Positions 57,362-64,000 of a DNA stretch of 64,000 nt are shown one piece after another (the stretch's first letter is position 1; every line of letters begins with the position of its first letter). The stretch is from WQXF01 sp031553615 (GTDB lineage Bacteria > Bacillota > Clostridia > Christensenellales > Aristaeellaceae): the NCBI GenBank assembly GCA_031553615.1, contig JAVBLJ010000005.1, positions 1 to 64,000 of the forward strand, read 5' to 3'. A program made the translations under genes and the position numbers. The notes under the pieces are model-generated. The model saw nothing but the letters and a program-made list of their open reading frames with translations. It had not been told where the DNA came from and did no database searches.

Positions 57362-57401
57362 AAAACCGTTTTAGGCCGAATAAAATCGTTTTAGGCCGAT
57401 C
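57362..57401 (+). repeat. 20-bp tandem duplication before the response regulator gene
   Basis: Units 57362-57381 and 57382-57401 differ at three positions. The AAGGAGGGG ribosome binding site follows. Confidence 0.8.
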
Positions 57402-57418
57402 AAGGAGGGGAGAGCGCG

Positions 57419-58153
57419 GTGTGGACCGCCATTGTAATCGACGACGAGCCGCTGATTCGGGAGTTGCTGACCAGCTACATCGAATGGGCGGAGCTCAATA
57501 TTCAGGTAGTAGAATCGTGCGAGGACGGCCTTACTGCGCTTTCGCGCATCCGCACGGTGCGGCCCGACATTGTGCTGACCGACATCAGCATGCCGGGAAT
57601 GGGGGGCATCGAGCTGCTGGAGCGGCTGAGCGAGGAGCGGCTGGGCTGCGAGGTGATCATCGTCAGCGCCTCCTCAGAGTTTGCGCATGCGCAGCGCGCG
57701 GTGCACCTGGGCGCTTTCGACTACCTGCTAAAGCCCATTGGGGCTGAGATGCTGCGCGCCTGCCTGGTACGCTGCCTGCGCAGGCTGGACGCCGCGCGTC
57801 AGGAGGCGCGCCAGGATGCGTTGCCGGTCAGCGAGCGCTATAGCCCCTACACCCAGCGGGCGCTGCAACTCATCCACGCGCACTACCGCGAGGCGATCCA
57901 CCTGGAGGAGGTGGCCGAGGAGATCGGCATTTCCAAATCCCACCTCAGCAAGGTATTCAAGGACGATACGGGCAATGCATTCAACGAATACCTGATCGCC
58001 TACCGCATGAACGCGGCGCACGCACTGCTGCGCGAGGGCACCTACAAAATCTACGAGGTGGCCGCCATGGTGGGGTATTCCGACGTAGTGCATTTTTCCA
58101 AGATGTTCAAAAAGACGTTTGGCACCTCGCCCAAGCAGAGCTCTAGCCTTTGA
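57419..58153 (+). CDS. Response regulator, REC-AraC type
   Basis: The 244-aa protein has a receiver domain (about 1-120; VIDDEPLIRELL, phospho-acceptor Asp in PDIVLTDISMPGMGG, VSAS, and Lys in LLKPIG) and a C-terminal AraC helix-turn-helix pair (about 140-240; IGISKSHLSKVFKDDTG and VGYSDVVHFSKMFKKTFGTSP). Such YesN-like regulators usually pair with a sensor kinase for sugar uptake; no kinase or transporter gene adjoins, so it is an orphan here. GTG 57419 follows AAGGAGGGG. Confidence 0.93.
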   Translation: MWTAIVIDDEPLIRELLTSYIEWAELNIQVVESCEDGLTALSRIRTVRPDIVLTDISMPGMGGIELLERLSEERLGCEVIIVSASSEFAHAQRAVHLGAFDYLLKPIGAEMLRACLVRCLRRLDAARQEARQDALPVSERYSPYTQRALQLIHAHYREAIHLEEVAEEIGISKSHLSKVFKDDTGNAFNEYLIAYRMNAAHALLREGTYKIYEVAAMVGYSDVVHFSKMFKKTFGTSPKQSSSL

Positions 58154-58250
58154 TTTCGCCAGAGATCACGAACCTTTTTTGCGCCGCCCGCTTTGTGAGG
58201 CGGCGCTTTGCGCATACTATCGCGAAAGGCTTGGCCCGAAATGATTTGAG

Positions 58251-58961
58251 TTGGAGCGTGATGCGCCCGTGATTGAATTGACGGACATTCGCAAGGTGTA
58301 CTCCATGGGCGGCACGGCGGTCGCCGCGCTGGATGGGGTTTCGCTTTCCATACAGGCGGGGGAGTTTGTGGCCATCGTGGGGCCTTCGGGATCGGGCAAG
58401 AGCACGCTGATGCACATCATGGGTTGCCTGGATCAGCCGACCAGCGGTCGGTACATGCTGGATGGCGGGCTGGTGAGCGATCTGCGCGGCAGCGCGCTGG
58501 CCACCATACGCAACCGCAAGATCGGCTTCATATTCCAGGGCTTTCAGCTATTACCGCGCCTGAGTGCGGTGGAGAACGTGGAGCTGCCGCTCACGCTGGC
58601 CGGGGTGGAGCGGCGCATACGCCGCCAGCAGGCCGCCGAGGCGCTGAACAACGTAGGCCTGGCGAGCCGCATGGAGCACCGGCCCATGCAGCTTTCGGGC
58701 GGGCAGCAGCAGCGGGTAGCCATCGCCCGGGCGCTGGTGAGCAAGCCGCCGGTGTTGCTGGCCGACGAGCCCACCGGCAACCTCGATCCCCAATCCAGCG
58801 CCGAGGTGTTGGACATCCTGCACGGGCTGCACGCGCAGGGCAATACCATCGTGCTCATCACCCACGACGTGGGGGTGGCGCAGCAGGCCGCGCGCCGCAT
58901 TGCGGTAAAGGATGGCAGCATCGTGCCCAGCGAGGGCGCTTGGCAGGGTGCAGGTTGTTAG
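58251..58961 (+). CDS. ABC transporter ATP-binding protein, MacB/LolD type
   Basis: The 236-aa ATPase has Walker A GPSGSGKST, Q-loop GFIFQGFQLLP, signature LSGGQQQRVAIARAL and Walker B LLADEPTGNLD. The IELTDIRKVY start and the DGGLVSDLRG segment place it with MacB/LolD/FtsE-like ATPases that serve FtsX-like permeases. No permease gene is adjacent, so its partner must be elsewhere. TTG 58251 is the first start; GTG 58269 is an alternative. It ends 10 bp before the CIRCE element. Confidence 0.9.
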   Translation: MERDAPVIELTDIRKVYSMGGTAVAALDGVSLSIQAGEFVAIVGPSGSGKSTLMHIMGCLDQPTSGRYMLDGGLVSDLRGSALATIRNRKIGFIFQGFQLLPRLSAVENVELPLTLAGVERRIRRQQAAEALNNVGLASRMEHRPMQLSGGQQQRVAIARALVSKPPVLLADEPTGNLDPQSSAEVLDILHGLHAQGNTIVLITHDVGVAQQAARRIAVKDGSIVPSEGAWQGAGC

Positions 58962-58970
58962 CCTTGATTG

Positions 58971-58997
58971 TTAGCACTCTTCGACGATGAGTGCTAA
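58971..58997. promoter_or_regulatory. CIRCE operator (HrcA binding site)
   Basis: TTAGCACTC (58971-58979), 9 bp, GAGTGCTAA (58989-58997) is a perfect match to the CIRCE consensus, the heat-labile HrcA repressor site. It lies 7 bp upstream of the htpG -35. Confidence 0.97.
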
Positions 58998-59004
58998 AAA
59001 CCGC

Positions 59005-59033
59005 TTGACACTCGGGCGTATCAGGCTTAGAAT
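59005..59033 (+). promoter_or_regulatory. Promoter of htpG
   Basis: TTGACA (59005-59010) and TAGAAT (59028-59033) with a 17-bp spacer. Confidence 0.88.
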
Positions 59034-59088
59034 AGGGTGTGCGATGCGATTATCGCGCAAAAAACCATACCAAAGGAGCACGTTCGAC

Positions 59089-60981
59089 ATGCAAAAGCAG
59101 ACGGGAAGCGTCTCGATCCACGCCGAAAACATCATGCCAATCATCAAGAAATGGCTGTATTCCGATAAGGATATTTTCATTCGCGAGCTGGTGAGCAACG
59201 GCTGCGACGCCATCACCAAGTACCGCATCGCTTCGGGCGATCCAGAGGAAGGCCGCGTGCGCGTGGTGGTCGACGAGGCCGCGCACACCCTGCAATTCAT
59301 CGATACCGGCATCGGCATGACCGCCGAAGAGGTGGGTACCTACATCAATCAGGTCGCGTTCTCGGGCGCGGAAGAGTTCCTGAAGAAATACAGTGAGAAA
59401 TCCGGCGACAGCAGCGGCATCATCGGCCATTTCGGCCTGGGCTTCTACTCGGCGTTCATGGTGGCCGATCAGGTGACCATCGATACCCTGAGCTTCCAGC
59501 CCGGCGCGACCGCGGTGCGCTGGACCAGCGCCGACGGCATGCAGTTTGAGATGGAGCCTTCGGATTGGGCGCAGCGCGGCACCTGCATCACCCTGCACCT
59601 ATCCGAAGCCGAGCTGGAGTTCACCCACCTCCACCGCGTGCGCGAGGTGTTGGAGCGCTACTGCGCGTTCCTGGCCGTGCCCGTGTATTTGGAGGAGATC
59701 AAGCCCGAAGGGGTCGCGGCTGACGCGGAGCCGGTCGAGGAATCCGAGGGCGACGACGACGCCGAGCGCGGTGAATCCGCCGAGCTGCCCGCCCTGCCCA
59801 AGCCGATCAACGACACCAAGCCGCTTTGGCTCAAGCAGCCCAGCGAATGCACCGAGGAGGAGTACAAAAACTTCTACCGCAAGGTGTTCCACGAGTTCGA
59901 GGAGCCGCTCTTCTGGGTGCACCTGAACGTCGATTACCCCTTCCGGTTGCAGGGCATCCTCTATTTCCCGAAACTCAAGCAGGATTTCGGCGGTATGGAG
60001 GGTCAGATCAAGCTCTTTAGTGGGCAGGTGTTCGTGGCCGACAACATCAAGGAAGTCATCCCCGAATTCCTGATGCTGCTCAAGGGCGTGATCGATTGCC
60101 CGGATTTCCCGCTGAACGTGAGCCGCTCCTTCCTGCAAAATGACGGCTACGTGCGCAAGCTTTCGGCGCACATCACCAAGAAGGTGGCCGACCGGCTCTC
60201 CGGCATGTTCACCACCGAACGCGAGACCTACGAGAAATATTGGAACGACATTCATCCGTTCATCAAGTTCGGCTGCATGCGCGATAAGAAATTCTACGAG
60301 CGCATGAAGGATTCGCTGCTGCTGGAAAGGGTGGACGGCGGCTTTGTGACCCTGAAGGAATACGCGGACGCGAACGGCGAAAAGGCCCCCGACAAGGTGT
60401 ACTATACCAATGACGCGGCGCGCCAGGCGGCGACCATCGCGCTCTACCGCGCGCAGGGCATCGACGTGGTGAAGCTCGATTCACCGATCGACGTGAACTT
60501 CATTTCCTTTATGGAATACGGCGGAGGGGATAGCAAGCTGCGCTTCGCCCGCGTGGATGCCGACGTCGCCAGCCTGGCTGACAGCGATGCCGCCGATGCC
60601 GTCGAGCTGGACGTGACCAAGCTGGAGGCGCTCTTCCGCAAGGCCACCGGGCAGGCGGAGCTGAAGGTGGAGGCCAAGCCGCTGCGCGCCGACGCCATGC
60701 CCGCCATGCTGGTGGAGGGCGAGCAGAGCCGCCGCTTCAAGGAAATGAGCCGGATATATGGAGATATGTCCTTTGCGATGCCCGACGATTACACGCTGAT
60801 CCTCAATCGCCAGAGCGCCACGGTGACCTCGCTGGCCGCCTGCGCCGACGAGGAGCGCGCCGAGCTGCTGGCGAAGCAGCTCTACGATCTTGCGATGCTG
60901 GCCAACGCGCCGCTCAAGCCCGAGGAGATGACCGCCTTCCTGGCGCGCAGCCTGCGGGTGGTGGAGCTGCTGGCGAAGTAG
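59089..60981 (+). CDS. htpG: Molecular chaperone HtpG (Hsp90)
   Basis: The 630-aa Hsp90 has the N-terminal GHKL ATPase domain (about 1-215; FIRELVSNGCDAITKYR, DTGIGMT, GHFGLGFYSAFMV), an acidic insert (about 213-235), the middle domain (LPLNVSRSFLQ-type motif as FPLNVSRSFLQ) and a dimerisation domain. ATG 59089 follows CAAAGGAGCAC; a longer frame begins inside CIRCE and is not the start. It is preceded by CIRCE, so it is probably under HrcA heat-shock control. Confidence 0.97.
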   Translation: MQKQTGSVSIHAENIMPIIKKWLYSDKDIFIRELVSNGCDAITKYRIASGDPEEGRVRVVVDEAAHTLQFIDTGIGMTAEEVGTYINQVAFSGAEEFLKKYSEKSGDSSGIIGHFGLGFYSAFMVADQVTIDTLSFQPGATAVRWTSADGMQFEMEPSDWAQRGTCITLHLSEAELEFTHLHRVREVLERYCAFLAVPVYLEEIKPEGVAADAEPVEESEGDDDAERGESAELPALPKPINDTKPLWLKQPSECTEEEYKNFYRKVFHEFEEPLFWVHLNVDYPFRLQGILYFPKLKQDFGGMEGQIKLFSGQVFVADNIKEVIPEFLMLLKGVIDCPDFPLNVSRSFLQNDGYVRKLSAHITKKVADRLSGMFTTERETYEKYWNDIHPFIKFGCMRDKKFYERMKDSLLLERVDGGFVTLKEYADANGEKAPDKVYYTNDAARQAATIALYRAQGIDVVKLDSPIDVNFISFMEYGGGDSKLRFARVDADVASLADSDAADAVELDVTKLEALFRKATGQAELKVEAKPLRADAMPAMLVEGEQSRRFKEMSRIYGDMSFAMPDDYTLILNRQSATVTSLAACADEERAELLAKQLYDLAMLANAPLKPEEMTAFLARSLRVVELLAK

Positions 60982-61002
60982 AAGAGCCAATCGATGCATA
61001 GC

Positions 61003-61037
61003 AAGCGCCCGTGCGGGACAGGACCGTGCGGGCGCTT
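61003..61037 (+). terminator. Hairpin after htpG
   Basis: A perfect 9-bp GC-rich outer stem (61003-61011 with 61029-61037), with partial inner pairing and no long T-tract. Confidence 0.6.
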
Positions 61038-61091
61038 GTGTATGGGAGCGATATTCATTTTTGTTGTCGGACTAGATATCGATTTTTCGCA

Positions 61092-61727
61092 TTAATTCTT
61101 GGCGGGGATTTCATCGGCTGCGCGATTGCGATGGGTATACTGCACGGTAACATCGATTAACGCGCCGTTTTGATCGGCGGTCACGCTGTAGGAAAAGCCT
61201 CGCAGATTGCGATCATGCGCTTCGTTGGGCTCAGTCTGCTGCGCCTCGGTCAGCTCGGCTACCATTTGCTCCGTTTCCGCTTCGGTTAGGGTGGGTTCCA
61301 TGGCCCGCATCGCGGCGCGAGCCAGGGCACCAAAGGCCTCGGCGGGCGCTTCCTTGCCGGGGGCGGAAAGCTTGGCGATGTAGACTGTAATCGGCGTGGC
61401 TTCATCGAAAATGATTTGCCGCACACATACCGTGCCGCCCGCCGCCGTGGTCTCGTACACCAGCCATTCCGGGGCAGGGTTTGGCGCGTAGAGCTGCTCG
61501 GAGTAGGGCGAGGCCGCGAAGGGCGCGTCCAGCGGCAGGCCGATTTCCTGCGCTGCTTGCGCCATGGCCTCGCGCCATAGGGCGGGGGCGGCGGGGGTGG
61601 CGTAAACGAGGAAATAGCTGGCGGCATCGGCATTAGCGCCGACCGCGAAGGATGCGAACGCCAACACGGCGGCAAGCGTGGCAGCACCGATTTGTGCAAG
61701 AGTTTTTTTGCTTACGTTCCAATTCAT
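61092..61727 (-). CDS. Secreted protein of unknown function
   Basis: The 211-aa protein has a signal peptide (about 1-34; Lys-rich start, ALAFASFAVGANA end) and a mixed alpha/beta domain with no recognised motif. It has a helical Glu/Thr/Gln-rich stretch (about 140-170) and ends in a strand region (VTVQYTHRNRAADEIPAKN). AAAGGAGACC precedes the ATG at 61727. It is transcribed divergently from the acetyltransferase gene. I do not recognise the family. Confidence 0.8.
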   Translation of the reverse strand: MNWNVSKKTLAQIGAATLAAVLAFASFAVGANADAASYFLVYATPAAPALWREAMAQAAQEIGLPLDAPFAASPYSEQLYAPNPAPEWLVYETTAAGGTVCVRQIIFDEATPITVYIAKLSAPGKEAPAEAFGALARAAMRAMEPTLTEAETEQMVAELTEAQQTEPNEAHDRNLRGFSYSVTADQNGALIDVTVQYTHRNRAADEIPAKN

Positions 61728-61866
61728 AGGCGGTCTCCTTTCGTGCGTCGGGTGTTTTCTGTGCGTTGAGTATGGGTTCATAATATAAACGCAACAGAAG
61801 CAGAGTCTATTGCTATGTGTCATGATAAATTTTCCAAAACCAAAATACAAAAATCTCGAACACATG

Positions 61867-61895
61867 TTCACATTTTGGCGGAGATGTGCTATACT
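61867..61895 (+). promoter_or_regulatory. Promoter of the GNAT-uvrB unit
   Basis: TTCACA (61867-61872) and TATACT (61890-61895), 17-bp spacer, with an extended -10 (TGC before TATACT). Confidence 0.7.
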
Positions 61896-61926
61896 CTCTC
61901 CAGCACACGCGGGAGGGGATTTTTGC

Positions 61927-62364
61927 ATGGAAATTCGCGTTGCCCGGTCCGCCGATTTGGCGGAGGTGTACCGGCTGCTATGCCTGCTGGAGGCGAAGGA
62001 GTTGCCCGAGCAGGCGTTTGCGCAGGTCTACGCGCACAACCAGGCTGAACCGTTGATCCGCTACCTCGTGGCCGAGGTCGAGGGGGCTGTGCACGGCTTC
62101 GTGAGCCTGCACATGGATTGGCACCTGCACCACGGCACGCTGGTGGGCGAGGTACAGGAGCTGATCGTGGACGAGGCATACCGCGGGCAGGGCATCGGCA
62201 AAGCGCTGCTGCAGGCCGCCCTTTGCGAGGCCAAGCAGGCGGGGTGCTCGCACCTGGAGCTCAACAGCAACTTCCGCCGCACCGACGCCCACGCGTTCTA
62301 CGAACACAACGGCTGGACCAAGGCCCACTACAACTTCACGTACAAGCGCTTGCACGAGGAATAG
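61927..62364 (+). CDS. GNAT-family N-acetyltransferase
   Basis: The 145-aa protein has the GNAT fold: MEIRVARSADLAEVYRLL, the beta4 strand VQELIVDEAYRG, the acetyl-CoA loop RGQGIGKALLQAAL, and HAFYEHNGW near the end. The substrate is unknown. GGGAGGGG precedes ATG 61927. uvrB follows 12 bp after the stop, so the two are probably co-transcribed. Confidence 0.93.
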   Translation: MEIRVARSADLAEVYRLLCLLEAKELPEQAFAQVYAHNQAEPLIRYLVAEVEGAVHGFVSLHMDWHLHHGTLVGEVQELIVDEAYRGQGIGKALLQAALCEAKQAGCSHLELNSNFRRTDAHAFYEHNGWTKAHYNFTYKRLHEE

Positions 62365-62376
62365 CAGGAGGATAAG

Positions 62377-64000
62377 ATGGAAGGACGCTTCGTACTCAAA
62401 TCGCCGTTCTCCCCGCAGGGCGATCAGCCGCAGGCCATCGAGGCCCTGGCGCGCGGCGTGGAGGAAGGACTGAGCGCTCAAGTGCTGTTGGGCGTGACCG
62501 GTTCGGGCAAGACGTTCACCATGGCCAGCGTGGTCGAGAAGGTGCAGCGGCCCACCCTGGTGATCGCGCACAACAAGACATTGGCGGGCCAGCTGCACGC
62601 AGAGCTCAAGGAGTTCTTCCCCGATAGCGCGGTGGAATACTTCGTGAGCTACTACGATTACTACCAGCCCGAGGCGTACATCGCTTCTTCGGATACCTAC
62701 ATCGAGAAGGATTCCTCGATCAACGACGAGATCGAGCGCATGCGGCACAGCGCGACCGCGGCGCTATTGGAGCGGCGCGACGTGATCGTGGTGGCCTCGG
62801 TTTCGTGCATCTATGCGCTGGGCGACCCGAAGGAATACTACGATCAGATGGTTTCGCTGCGGCCCGGCATGCGCATGGATCGCGAAGCGCTGATTCGCGC
62901 GCTGGTGAACATCCAGTACGAACGAAACGATGTGGAGTTTGCCCGCGGAAGTTTCCGGGTTCGGGGCGATGTGGTGGAGATTATTCCTGCGAATAGCGAT
63001 GAAATGGCGATCCGAGTGGAGCTGTTCGGCGATGAGATCGAGCGGCTCTCCCATGTGGAGGTGGTCACGGGACGCACCCTGGTGGTGCTGACCCACGCCA
63101 TGATCTTCCCCGCCACCCACTACGCCAACTCCCGCGAGAGCATCGACGCCGCCATCGAGCAGATCGAGAGCGACCGAGACGCCCGCGTGGAGGAGCTGCG
63201 CGCCGACGACCGCCTGCTGGAGGCGCAGCGCCTGCTGCAGCGCACTAGCTACGATATCGAGATGCTGCGCGAGATCGGCTACTGCACCGGCATCGAGAAC
63301 TACTCGCGCTACTTCGATGGCCGCACGCCCGGCGAAGCGCCCTTCACCCTGCTGGATTACTTCCCCGACGATTATCTGATGATCATCGATGAATCCCATG
63401 CCACCGTGCCCCAGGTGCGTGCCATGTACAACGGGGATCGCGCGCGCAAGACCTCGCTGGTGGAATACGGCTTCCGTCTGCCCTCGGCCTTCGACAACCG
63501 GCCGCTGCAGTTTCCGGAATTTGAGGAGCGGGTGGGCCAGGCGATCTACGTGAGCGCTACCCCTTCGGCCTACGAGATGGGGCTTGCGCAGCAGGTGGTG
63601 GAGCAGATCATCCGCCCCACGGGCCTGCTGGACCCCGAGGTGACGCTGCGGCCTGCCCAGCACCAGGTCGACGACCTGCTGGGCGAGATTCGCGCCACGG
63701 TGGCGCAGGGCTTCCGCGTGCTGGTGACCACGCTGACCAAGAAGATGGCCGAGAGCCTGACCGACTACCTGAAGGAGATGGAGGTGCGCGTCAAGTACCT
63801 GCACTCCGATATACAGACCATGGAGCGCGCGCAGATCCTGCGCGACCTGCGGCTGGGGACTTTCGACGTGCTGGTGGGCATCAACCTGCTGCGCGAAGGC
63901 CTCGATCTGCCCGAGGTTGCGCTGGTCGCCATCCTCGACGCGGACAAGGAGGGCTTCCTGCGCAGCGAAGTTTCGTTGGTGCAGACCATCGGCCGCGCAG
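62377..64000 (+). CDS. uvrB: Excinuclease ABC subunit UvrB, cut by the window end
   Basis: The first 541 residues of a protein of about 660 are visible. It starts MEGRFVLKSPFSPQGDQPQA, with Walker A LLGVTGSGKTFT, the damage-inserting beta-hairpin YYDYYQPEAYIASSDTYIEK, the DESH helicase box (IIDESHATVPQVR) and motif V/VI region VGINLLREGLDLPEVALVAI. UvrB verifies lesions in nucleotide excision repair with UvrA and UvrC. GGAGGATAAG precedes ATG 62377. The frame is open at the window end; the C-terminal UvrC-binding domain lies beyond. Confidence 0.97.
   Translation, partial: MEGRFVLKSPFSPQGDQPQAIEALARGVEEGLSAQVLLGVTGSGKTFTMASVVEKVQRPTLVIAHNKTLAGQLHAELKEFFPDSAVEYFVSYYDYYQPEAYIASSDTYIEKDSSINDEIERMRHSATAALLERRDVIVVASVSCIYALGDPKEYYDQMVSLRPGMRMDREALIRALVNIQYERNDVEFARGSFRVRGDVVEIIPANSDEMAIRVELFGDEIERLSHVEVVTGRTLVVLTHAMIFPATHYANSRESIDAAIEQIESDRDARVEELRADDRLLEAQRLLQRTSYDIEMLREIGYCTGIENYSRYFDGRTPGEAPFTLLDYFPDDYLMIIDESHATVPQVRAMYNGDRARKTSLVEYGFRLPSAFDNRPLQFPEFEERVGQAIYVSATPSAYEMGLAQQVVEQIIRPTGLLDPEVTLRPAQHQVDDLLGEIRATVAQGFRVLVTTLTKKMAESLTDYLKEMEVRVKYLHSDIQTMERAQILRDLRLGTFDVLVGINLLREGLDLPEVALVAILDADKEGFLRSEVSLVQTIGRA

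Noticed and set aside
58987..59088. N-terminal extension of htpG
   Set aside because: It would begin inside the CIRCE element and upstream of the promoter; the Hsp90 family sequence begins at 59089.

Overview
The window reads as chromosome of an endospore-forming, GC-rich member of the Clostridia (Bacillota). SpoIID, a SpoIIQ-type M23 protein and a SpoVT C-terminal half are present. Gene order follows Bacillus/Clostridium blocks: spoVT-mazG(yabN)-hup-rqcP(yabO); rimO-pgsA-cinA-recA-rny; rplS-rbgA-rnhB-yraN; yifB-dprA-topA-trmFO-hslV-hslU. Sigma-A promoters with 17-bp spacers, a T-box, a perfect CIRCE operator and strong AGGAGG ribosome binding sites fit the same lineage. A rubredoxin/flavodiiron/flavin reductase cluster suggests a strict anaerobe that must deal with oxygen or NO. 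The genus cannot be told from this sequence alone.

Layout. 1-6.8 kb looks like the right-hand part of an integrated mobile element, partly AT-richer than the rest. It holds a truncated unknown gene, a sigma factor/anti-sigma pair, a small membrane protein, an 86-aa protein of the type carried by clostridial conjugative elements, a Phd/ParE-type toxin-antitoxin pair and a large serine recombinase. The recombinase ORF runs without a stop into codons for the last ~155 residues of sporulation regulator SpoVT. The next chromosomal genes (7.5-12.8 kb: an LTA-synthase-like sulfatase, mazG, hup, rqcP) are the normal right-hand neighbours of spoVT. The simplest reading is that an element inserted site-specifically into the resident spoVT gene, with the 5' part of spoVT lying beyond the left edge of the window. 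This resembles the sporulation-gene intervening elements (skin and relatives), but in a target I do not know to be described.

12.8-22.1 kb is housekeeping: an IspD-IspF fusion, T-box-controlled glycyl-tRNA synthetase, RimO, PgsA, CinA, RecA and RNase Y. 22.3-28.7 kb is envelope and sporulation: a 1415-aa secreted CAP protein with 14 Big2-like repeats, SpoIID and SpoIIQ. 28.9-41.2 kb mixes GlmS, a MATE exporter, two FAD oxidoreductases, the rubredoxin-FprA-flavin reductase operon, a secreted leucine-rich-repeat protein, an ABC-F ATPase and a second CDP-alcohol phosphatidyltransferase. 41.2-56.4 kb is a translation/DNA-processing block interrupted by a 1315-aa membrane protein with two GT-C glycosyltransferase modules. 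56.4-64 kb holds a sugar-phosphate-isomerase-like TIM barrel, an orphan AraC-type response regulator, an orphan MacB-type ATPase, CIRCE-controlled HtpG, a secreted unknown, a GNAT acetyltransferase and the start of uvrB.

Two architectural habits recur. Many adjacent genes overlap by 4 bp (ATGA or GTGA), implying translational coupling. Many spacers contain private 13-28 bp tandem duplications, some of which copy the stop codon of the preceding gene.
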